From contig JAOWCC010001634.1 of assembly GCA_030867875.1 (NCBI GenBank), positions 51,246,021 through 51,310,020 on the forward strand: 64,000 nucleotides of DNA, in the 5' to 3' direction. Shown piece after piece: positions 55,612 to 64,000 of this stretch (position 1 is its first letter; each line of letters starts with the position of its first letter). This DNA is from Actinernus sp. WN-2022 (taxonomy: Eukaryota > Cnidaria > Anthozoa > Actiniaria > Actinernidae). A program made the position numbers and the translations under genes. The notes under the pieces were generated by a model, which was not told the origin of the DNA, did no database searches, and was given only the letters and a program-made list of their open reading frames with translations.

Positions 55612-56588
55612 TAATAATAATAATAATCTGTATTTATATAGCGCTGTTTCCACAGAGAATAAGTGCCCAATAGCGCTTAACAAATACACAAGGCTGCGCG
55701 TAACAATAAAATGGCGCTCACAACAATATTGAATAAATATCTATATCGACAATAAAAATTAACCTGCAACTACAGCTAACTAATTAACAAACATTATAGT
55801 AATGGGAAACTAAAAACTAAGCTAGCCTAACTATATAGGTAAAATGATAATAACAATCTGCGTTTTACATGGTATAAAGTAAACAAAGATATGGAGTTAA
55901 TAAAATGCCTTCTTGAACAAATAGGTCTCGAGTTGCTTCTTGAAGCTCAAAGTGAGTCACAGACCCTTATATCCTGTGGCAGGGAATTCCACAGAGTAGG
56001 CGCAGCACAAGAAAATGCTCTATAGCCATGGGAGCGCAAGTTGTATTGTGGGACTACAAGCCGGTTCCTGGAAGACGATCTAAGATTACGCTTGGGAACA
56101 TAGGGAGTAATTAAGTCGGCGATATAGGACGGTGCCGCTCCGTGTAGAGCCTTATAAGTAGTTAATAATATCTTAAATATAATCCGTTCTTCTACCGGAA
56201 GCCAGTGTAAATTGAACAAAACAGGTGTTATATGGTCACACTTACGGGTTAATGTAACCACCCGGGCTGCGGCGTTTTGAACACTCTGCAGACGGACAAT
56301 AAGGTGTCTAGGTAAACCATACAGTAGCGAATTATAGAAATCTAACCTAGAAGTAACGAATGCGTGGACTAACGTTTCAGCAGACTGAAAGCTAAGGTAT
56401 TTTCTGATACGACTAATATTCCTAAGATGGTAGAAGCCAGATTTACAGGCACTAGTAACATACTATTCCATTGTCAAAGAAGAATCAAATAGTATACCAA
56501 TGTTTCTAACAAGGGAGGATGGGCAGATCACCTCATCACAAACAGAGATGGAGTCAAGAGGTGGCAGCGGGCGATGGCGAACATTTAG
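55612..56588 (-). pseudogene. LINE 3' fragment with (TAA)n tail inserted in another LINE
   Basis: Starts at its 3' end with (TAA)n and CTGTATTTATATAGCGCTG, then the minus frame 56261-55947 encodes CDHITPVLFNLHWLPVEERI and LRSSSRNRLVVPQYNLRSHG, a standard CR1/L2-like C-terminus. It is antisense to, and splits, the plus-strand LINE. Confidence 0.85.
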
Positions 56589-56589
56589 A

Positions 56590-57030
56590 AAGAAGTCAAT
56601 GTTCCATCGAGACTATCCGCTGTAGAATTGAAAGTGGCCAATAGGTCAGGTGACCCATTGATTGGACTAGGTACAGTGCTGATATAAAGAAGTCAATGTT
56701 CCATCGAGACTATCTGAAGAAAGTGGCCAATAGGTCAGGTGACCATTGATTTGACTAGGTACAGAGCTGATATAAAGAAGTCAATGTTCCATCGAGACTA
56801 TCTGAAGAAAGTGGCCAATAGGTCAGGTGACCCATTGATTGGACTAGGTACAGTGCTGATATAAAGAAGTCAATGTTCCATCGAGACTATCTGAAGAAAG
56901 TGGCCAATAGGTCAGGTGACCCATTGATTGGACTAGGTACAGAGCTGATATAAAGAAGTCAATGTTCCATCGAGACTATCTGAAGAAAGTGGCCAATAGG
57001 TCAGGTGACCCATTGATTGGGCTAGGTACA
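56590..57030 (+). repeat. Tandem array of about 89 bp derived from LINE coding sequence, 5 copies
   Basis: Repeat starts at 56593, 56690, 56778, 56867 and 56956 (spacings 97, 88, 89, 89). Each copy encodes the RT N-terminal segment MFHRDYLKKVANRSGDPL and then TGGACTAGGTACAG; the unique continuation of the LINE follows the last copy. The first copy has an 8-9-bp longer variant middle. 89 is not a multiple of three, so each unit shifts frame. Confidence 0.93.
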
Positions 57031-57614
57031 TAGCTGCTCGTAACCAAGTAAATCTAGAGGCGAAAAAAAGCTAAATCCGAGCACTATACAGAAAAGATAG
57101 AAACAAATGCTACCAGATCCAAACACATGTGGAAAGCACTTACCACTGACAAAATTGATGTTGACGGTATATCCTATATGAAATCTAGTGATATAGCGAA
57201 TGCACTGAACACGCATTTTATACAAATCAGTGACAAGTTATCAAGCGAAGACAGCGCCGGAACAGCCAACCACAGCTCCTTTGAGGACTTTGTCACGCCT
57301 GCCACAAGTGTCTTTCATTTTACTCCTGTCACTGTTGATACAGTGACAAAGTTAATGAAGGGGCTGTGTGGATCCAAATCGTCGGGCATGGATAAAGTTC
57401 CTCCTAAAGTTCTAAAACTGGCTGGCCCGGTGCTGTCTCCGTCTTTGACTTTCTTATTCAACTTGTCACTTGAAACGAATATCTTTCCGGACGACTGGAA
57501 AAGAGCCCGGGTGACACCCATATTCAAATCCGGTTGCAAATCGGACTGTAACAATTACATGCAGGCCTATTTCAGTCCTGTCTGTTGTATCTAAAGTTTT
57601 TGAAAGAATCGTTT

Positions 57615-57923
57615 GTATTCTATCTCCGAACGAATACAAATAATTTTCAAACTATTTTACATGACACATGTAAAAACAAGTGATTACAGGATGGGCATCT
57701 CGTTTACTGCTATCAGTTTACATATAGTGCGAAGAACGTAACAATATTTTTTTAAACAATATGAAAGATAGCTAGAGACACCTTCGAGTGGTATCAACTA
57801 ACTAAACAACTCATTATTTACTGCTCCTTATTCCCCAAGGTATACATCATAACACCGTGGCACTGGCAACGCCTTAACACAACATACACACACCGATGTG
57901 CATTCCAAATCGTTAGAAAATAC
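57615..57923. mobile_element. 309-bp insertion in the LINE RT
   Basis: The LINE frame VFERIV stops at about 57613 and resumes with YNQVYNYF at about 57928. The inserted piece begins GTATTCTATCT and ends AGAAAATAC, short imperfect inverted ends; flanking GTTT/ATTT may be a target duplication. Class not identified. Confidence 0.55.
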
Positions 57924-58440
57924 ATTTATAATCAAGTCTACAACTATTTTACCTTAAACAACCTGTTATCTAAATACCAATCAGGCTTTCGATCGTTACA
58001 TTCCACTATCACTGCCCTCTTGGACGATTGGTTCATTAATATGGATCAAGGACTCGTAAATTGCGCTGTCTTTCTCGATATTAAAAAAGCGTTTGACACA
58101 GTCAAACACGATATTCTCTTAAGAAAACTAGAATTATACGGGTTTAACCAGGGCGCGGTCAGTTGGTTTAGATCCTACCTGTCCAACAGACGGCAAGTGT
58201 GTGTGATTGGTAACGATCTATCTAGTGAAGGCCTGCTGAATAGTGGTGTCCCTCAAGGGTCCATCGTAGGACCCCTGCTTTTCCTCGTATACGTCAACGA
58301 TCTGAACACTTTATTCTAAATGTAAAATGTACGCTGACGACACCAGTATATGCGTGGCCAGGAGAGACAGTAATGAAATCGAATCCAAGATTAACGACGA
58401 CTGCAGGATTTTTGGTTGAAAATCGAAAGCGTAGAAAATA

Positions 58441-59850
58441 GCACTTCAAAAATCTAGCCGTCTGTCGTGGCCAATCATGATCATTTCTCATCACAGTTCA
58501 ACTATCTGTCAAGATTTCCCGCCAATATGTTGATTCCCGATCAAAGCTATGCGCCGCATCGAGAAAATGTTACACGATAGCCGGTTGTTCTAGTTTTCTT
58601 GTGTGACTTGAAAAGTGGGAAAGACAAAAAGACCTCGAGGGACAAAGCCAAGGTGAACACCAAGAGACGACTTGAATGCCAGGAAGTTAGTAGAGGAGAC
58701 AGCGATTTTGCAGCCGAAACAGCACGGCAATAACGAGTTTCAAACGATTCAGAGTCACCGTCAGACTTTACGTTTCCATCTATAAAGCTTTCTTGGAAAC
58801 AAATATTCTCTCGGCTGGCTCCTATCAATTCTTCTTTATGTTCAGATGTGGACCACTCGGCACTCGGTCTGAAAGTGAAAATACGAACCCTTGACGGGTT
58901 TTGCGAGGACTCCTATTTGGCTTTGTAGTCGTATGCATTGTTTGGCCTTGTTTTACTTTTCTTTTTTCTTTGTTTTCCAAGCTAAGGGCATCCTGGTTGT
59001 TTTTTTGGAAGACATAAGGCTAATAACCGATGGAATTATGGAATCGTTTGTGGAAAACACTTTTCTCGATAAACGTAAACATTGGTATATCAGTCTCGTA
59101 CCCAGAGCTCATCTCCACTGAGCTCTGGGTACAAGACTGTTGGTATAAATGAGCCTGAAGCGAGCGAGCAAGGCAGCAGTTCTAATCTGTAAGCGGGTCC
59201 AAATCTCGATTTCTTTTTTTACCACAATACATCACTTCTATTGTCTTTTTTTACCACAATGCTTTGCACGGATCTGATCGTCACGTGACATTACACGAGG
59301 TGGAATCTGCATTGTTGGAGCCAACTACGTTCAACCGTTCTTTAATGCATTTCTGTGTATGCGATCCTTGTGTAATTTGTAGACGTGTAGGCCGGGAACT
59401 CTGTGTGAACTATCAGTTTCGAAAGAGCAAGATCTCTCCTGTTATTAAGATGGTGAGCAGCGAATAATTTTCTTCTATTGGCTTCGATAAAGTCAAGCAG
59501 CCGGTTCAAAACCCAATTAGCATTTACAATTACATTCTCAATTACAGTTGATTTCCGGTGTTTAAACTTCACCGGGGAGAACAGCAGTTTTTTGTGCCGG
59601 GAATCTTAAGAAAATGTCGGGAATTGGTAGGCTCAGGGGATTTACCGGGAGATCGTTGATATGTCGGGACAAAATGAAAATAAATCGGGACAACTTTCGA
59701 GATACACACCACAGCTTAAACAGGATTCAGTCGCACGATAGCCCCAAAACTATAAAATATATTCATCTAACACCTTGGCATTTCTATCACCCAGTAATAT
59801 ATATTTCCTACCAAAGTGCTACTGTAGGTTCTCTTCTAATACACTTCCTT
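58441..59850. other. No gene recognised; one palindrome
   Basis: Short unconvincing frames. It contains a near-perfect palindrome at 59091-59139 with arms CAGTCTCGTACCCAGAGCTC and its complement. Confidence 0.4.
59091..59139. repeat. 49-bp palindrome
   Basis: 21-bp arms (CAGTCTCGTACCCAGAGCTC plus A) with one mismatch and a 7-bp loop. Possibly a MITE end or a minimal foldback. Confidence 0.8.
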
Positions 59851-60070
59851 AACTGAGCGGAGCAGCATTCACTACCTGTTAGGAGTTACTATACAGTACA
59901 ATAGACGCACGAAGCTTTTTACTACTGATAATATTCAGTACACCTTAACTGAGCGGAGCAGCATTCACTACCTGTTAGGAGTTACAATATAGTACAATAG
60001 GCGCACGAAGCTTTTTACTACTGATAATATTCAGTACACCTTAACTGAGCGGAGCAGTATTACCTTTAGC
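59851..60070. repeat. 96-bp tandem repeat, 2.3 copies
   Basis: AACTGAGCGGAGCAGCATTC starts at 59851 and 59947, and a diverging partial copy at 60043. Confidence 0.93.
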
Positions 60071-60629
60071 CTGTAGAAGTACTATTAATATTAGTATTAG
60101 ATAGTTATTTAATTTCTGACATTAGTCTCTTGTAATTAGGGATACGGCTACTTGAAAAGCAGCCTCGCTGAATTATTACCGTGTATTAAAAAATATTGTA
60201 AAAGGCCGGGCGTTGTTTCCGTTACGTTTGTTATCAATACCTTGATAGGCCAATATATTTCTGACAGGGCGTAGCCAGCATTTTTTCGGAGTAACGCACA
60301 ATTGTGAAATTTCAACTCAAAGGGCCATGCCCCCCGCTCCACCCCCGAAAACAAGCTACTTTTTTTTCTTGAAATTTTTTTTGAGTGACGCACGTGCGTA
60401 TGGGCAGCTACGCCCCTGCGGGCTTGGATGGGATCTAATCAGCAAATATATACGAGTACCAAAATGAAAGGCTTATTGTACGGTTAGGGGAAATATATAA
60501 TTAATACCGATATTTCGGTTGGCCGTCAGGGTTCACAAGCAAGAAACCGTTACAAATTTGAAATGACATACGTTTGACGATTTGCGCACGCAACTAGAAC
60601 AATGCACACAAGAGACTGGCGGGCCACAC

Positions 60630-60631
<2 letters not shown>

Positions 60632-60664
<33 letters not shown>
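60632..60664. repeat. (TAA)n microsatellite
   Basis: About eleven TAA units; may be the tail of a lost LINE copy. Confidence 0.9.
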
Positions 60665-60729
60665 TTTTGACAGGAAAGCTCCACTCACAATTTGTGATTT
60701 TCAGGGAGGTCCTGTATTAAAAATATATA

Positions 60730-61130
60730 CACGACTTTCATAATGGCCGCCTCCTAATTTGCATATGCGATTTCCCGTTTCGGTAGTTTATCTACATGTA
60801 TAGAAAATATGAACATTGCCATGTGAAAGAGCATGTCGACATTAGTGAACTTGTGAAAGTTGAGTGATGTAGCTTAAAAAGCAATGAAGTTACAGCCAGT
60901 TGAAATTAGAGACATTTGTATGAGAAAAACAACGGAAGCCTTTCTAGCCTCGCTTTCATGTTTTTCTGCATTAGAAATGCTCATAGCTCAACAGCAATTT
61001 TCCACATTGCTCTAAAACTCAAAACAATTACTAGTTTTAATGTGATCTTTCATGTGGTAGGATTAGTTTTCCTCTACAGATTGGTCTTCAAAATTATGCA
61101 AATTAGGAGGCGGCCATTATGAAAGTCGTG
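60730..61130. mobile_element. 401-bp inverted-repeat element flanked by TA
   Basis: Ends CACGACTTTCATAATGGCCG and its inverted copy, TIR about 37-40 bp; TA on both sides (60728-60729, 61131-61132) as in Tc1/mariner-type insertion. No transposase ORF. Confidence 0.85.
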
Positions 61131-61132
61131 TA

Positions 61133-61866
61133 TATGGAAAACAGAAAAGATAAATGGTTGAAATAAAATAGAAATAGAACAAGGATTATTATGAAATTAA
61201 GTTATGTGCCAGTGAGATTTAAAAATTGATAATGTAGTTGATTGTATAACTTCTCTTATAAAAAAAATATTTCTTACTGCGTATGCTCGACGAAATCATA
61301 GGCAAACCACAATAATGAAGTGAGAACTATAATAAAACGTGTCTACATATTGTTTGTGAAGTGAAAACGAGAATAAAACGTGTTTTACATACTTTTTGTG
61401 AATTTCTCATTCCCCTCCCCCTATTTTGAATTGAGCAGTCTCAAAAGTCGTAAAATTCTGTTGTTCTCTGATGCGTACGCAACATCGTCAAAGTGAGCTA
61501 AGTGATGAGTGGGCGTGATAGAAAACTAAGAAAAAAACAATTTATAGTAGGACTGAGTAGTATTACATTTCTTCCTTTCTATTCATGCCTTTAGGTTCTA
61601 TTTTTTTGCCTCGCGACCGACTAATGGTATGAAAACATGGCGAAGTGCATGCGGTCAGGCAGTTTCCGTAAATTCTCTAAGGAGGAGTCATGAATGTCAT
61701 GCAGGAGCCCAATACTGTCAACGACTGATGCGGTAATAAATTCCTTTTGTTGCGAGTTTTTAAATAGCAACGAATTAGAGCGTGCGTTCCACAGCCAATT
61801 AAATTGCTTGATAAAAGTGGCCAATTGAAAAGCTGTTTAGAACTCTCGCCTTTTCTAGTAAAGAAA
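61133..61866. other. No gene recognised; upstream of the next gene
   Basis: Nothing coding seen on either strand apart from spurious short frames at 61621-61916. It should contain the promoter of the gene starting near 61900. Confidence 0.35.
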
Positions 61867-61921
61867 ATGGCGGACGATCTGAGGTAGGAATACCGTACCG
61901 AGGTAATCAGTGCCATATAGA

Positions 61922-62544
61922 ATGTCTTCTACGGTGCAACTGCAAGCAAACTGGAGCCCCAATGACTGGCCAGAATCACTGCCAGAAATGCGGGTAAGTG
62001 AAAATGAATTATTAATGACCCAAATGGCCGGGTATTATTCTATAGAGTATAGTTGTTCCCGGACTTCTGAATATTTGTATACTGCCTTGGCTTTACAGTT
62101 TAATTACTGGTGTAAATATTCAAAAATTATCTTGCCCTGGGCCTGAAGTTGACAAACCTTGAAAATACGTTAAGTTACATAATTTATATCCTTTTGGCTT
62201 TTATGGAAAGTTTCATAGTACACTTTGATTTTACCCTTAGACCATAGATAATCTCTTGCGATGTTCCATCTGCTTTGAATACTTCAATATCGCTGTGATG
62301 GTACAGGAGTGTGCACATAACTGTGAGTGTTGAAATCGCTTAAATGTTAATTTCTTAAATTAAATATAATTAACCATAATCGCCTATAATCAAAGTTAAT
62401 TATGTGATCTACAAATTTATATTGTTTATAATACTTTCTTGACTCTTACTCTAAGGGACCAATAAGCTTGTAGTGCCCTGCTTAACGTCCACTGGATGTT
62501 AAGGTCGCCCCTAACCTTAATGCACTTGTCATCGGCTTCACCGA

Positions 62545-62584
<40 letters not shown>

Positions 62585-64000
62585 ACCCAGGCAAATGTGG
62601 GGACTTTGCTAATTTTGTATTGCAAAGCCACTTATTTTCAGCAGAGTCCCCAGTATTAGTGGGGCAAGGCCCCAACAGGAGTTAACCCATGCTACGAATG
62701 TGTTTATAAACTGACTACAAACAAATTTCTAATTTAAAAATTAATTACGATAACTTTATAAACACAAGCCCATGCAAAATTATGTTCTTTGATATATAAA
62801 AAGTATAAACTAATGAAAGGAGCAGCCAACAAATGCTCTAGTTTGATAGATGGCTTATGTTATGCACAAAACTCACAGCTTTAACGCACATAACCTTTTC
62901 AACACCTTTGAAGGGAGCCATCTTTGATTAAATGCGTGGCTCGTTCCCATCAATTGGCAATGTGCCTCATATACAATGTACATACAGCTAGCCCACAATT
63001 AAAATATTTCCATGAAAATACTACAGGCAACTTCCCAACATTTCCCCCCACCCTAAGAACACAGATTTGTTGCGAAGTCCCTACAAAGACCCCAATTCCC
63101 CCACCTACAGCCTGGGGGTCCCCTCCTTGGGGAAGCCGATGACAACTGCATATATATATGTCCACATATTTGTTTCAATCTTGTTTCCAGAACTGTTTTG
63201 GTCTTTAATGCCCCACACTAACATCCACACTTGAACCCCCTCCCCCTAAACGTCCAGTGGACGTTAAAGTGTACATGTATATCAGATGAAACACTTTTAT
63301 CACTAATATCAATTATGAATTTCTTGATTCGAGTGTTGCATCCATGAGTTATAGAGGTTTATATTTATAATAATATTCAAGCTGGTGATGTAAAAACCAG
63401 TCTTCATGGTAGAGATAAATGACCTTTGTAAACATCTGTTATATTTGAAGGTTATATCTGATTTTACCAAATATTGTCAAAATCAGAAAACGGTTTCATT
63501 CACAAGGAAAAAGAAATGAAAGTAAATTCCCAAATTTATGTGACATTGCTATATAGCATAAATATTGGTGACTAACTCTGAAATTTTGGTCACCATTACA
63601 CTCAAAATTTAGTCGCATTGGCACCAAATAAGGTGCAATTTCGGACCCTGTGAAGTGTGCGAAGGAAAAGAGAAATTAGTTCCCAATCAATAGGAAACAC
63701 TGTCTATTGTTTGTGCTGTCAAGTGCCTGCACAGAACTTGCTAGATTAGTTGAATATGTATTGAGTGTCTTGTTTATAAGGGAAAGTGTTAGTTAGGATT
63801 ATTCAGATATCTCACTCAAATAATGTCTTACTAAGTTTAGGTAATTTTGGTAAGCTGGATGTAGATGTAAATAAAGTAGACTAGCTGGGGCTAGCTGATT
63901 AGGACCATTCCACCGTATACTGTACATGTATGTGCTTGTGTGTTGATCTTAAAGTGCCTATGAACAATATTTTTTTATTTTAGATATCAATTCTAATCCA
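61922..64000 (+). CDS. 5' exons of an unidentified gene, running off the window
   Basis: A clean coding start MSSTVQLQANWSPNDWPESL then PEMR (61922-61993) ends at a strong donor ATGCGG|GTAAGT. The next acceptor-like site, TTTTTTATTTTAG, ends at 63983 and a phase-0 exon would begin ISILI (63984-64000). Just upstream, AAAATGGCGGACGATCTGAG|GTAGGA (61867-61883) could be an alternative first exon, in frame with 61921 onward, but the implied intron of 37 bases is very short. I do not recognise the product. The 2-kb intron contains a TTAA-flanked element. Confidence 0.45.
62486..63263. mobile_element. 778-bp inverted-repeat element flanked by TTAA
   Basis: TTAA at 62482-62485 and 63264-63267; ends CGTCCACTGGATG and, reverse complemented, CGTCCACTGGACG. 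Further inward both sides share GTCATCGGCTTC(A/C)CC. TTAA duplication is known for piggyBac and Kolobok elements. The left half contains a 36-bp G run. Confidence 0.8.
62548..62583 (+). repeat. G homopolymer, 36 bp
   Basis: Unbroken G run inside the TTAA-flanked element; the corresponding place in the other arm has only a four-base run (GAGGGGACCCC on the opposite strand), so it expanded after insertion or is inflated by sequencing. Confidence 0.95.

Larger units (their letters stand above)
54800..58440 (+). pseudogene. LINE (endonuclease plus reverse transcriptase), multiply interrupted
   Basis: The 5' part encodes an APE-type endonuclease (ILALNETRLNEEISDSEVN at about 54835; GGGVALYVRDCLITYPI; WYRPP at about 55063; a degraded SDTLTCDL where GDxN is expected). 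After an antisense LINE insertion (55612-56588) and an internal tandem expansion (56590-57030), the RT continues: SSGMDKVPPKVLKLA (57385), a frameshift near 57560, a further insertion (57615-57923), motif A FLDIKKAFDTVKHDIL (58072), motif B SGVPQGSIVGPLLF (58243) and YADDTSICV in another frame (58333). It fades out near 58440. Confidence 0.88.

Noticed and set aside
1..64000. A novel multi-gene biological system (defence, secretion or biosynthetic cluster)
   Set aside because: Only two confidently identified host genes are present and they have unrelated roles; the rest is mobile and repetitive DNA or unassigned.

Overview
This is a gene-poor, transposon-rich stretch of an animal (metazoan) nuclear genome. 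Evidence: two recognisable host genes of animal type (a RAPGEF1/C3G Rap exchange factor and a spliced KEOPS subunit gene of the TPRKB family), GT-AG introns, AT-rich intergenic DNA, many non-LTR retrotransposon (LINE) fragments, a decayed Ty3/gypsy element, short inverted-repeat DNA transposons (MITEs) and many minisatellites. The mix resembles cnidarian, especially anthozoan/coral, genomes; that placement is inference. No bacterial operon, CRISPR array or prokaryotic defence system is present.

Layout. 1-9.4 kb: nested retrotransposon graveyard (gypsy integrase tail and LTR, a foldback element, a LINE, an antisense LINE 3' end, then a gypsy pol split by a second LINE). 9.4-14.3 kb: mostly unexplained DNA with dispersed repeats. 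14.3-15.2 kb: a 10/20-bp minisatellite. 16-17.5 kb: LINE 3' end, a tRNA-like sequence preceded by 11 tandem A-box-like units, a Harbinger-like fragment and a foldback. 18.9-22.7 kb: two short MITEs of one family with 8-bp target duplications, a 22-bp minisatellite with ordered variants, two possible 3' exons of an unknown gene, more MITEs. 22.5-24.5 kb: antisense LINE, its 3' end interrupted by the second MITE copy.

26.15-38.39 kb (minus): a complete five-exon TPRKB orthologue, reconstructed here by joining exons at GT-AG sites; all exon joints fall between codons and the product is 183 residues. Its introns hold two MITEs with TAA target duplications, a 118-120-bp tandem repeat split cleanly by one of them, three relatives of an ACCGCGGT-rich element with expanded 21-bp internal repeats, and a LINE 3' end. 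42.93-45.72 kb (plus): a full-length 930-codon RAPGEF1/C3G in one uninterrupted coding exon. TPRKB acts in tRNA t6A modification and C3G in Crk-Rap signalling; nothing indicates that they work together.

47-64 kb: a 38-bp satellite, LINE remnants (one containing a tandemly amplified piece of its own coding sequence and carrying another LINE inside it), foldback elements, a TA-flanked and a TTAA-flanked inverted-repeat element, and at the right edge the probable 5' exons of an unidentified plus-strand gene that runs out of the window.
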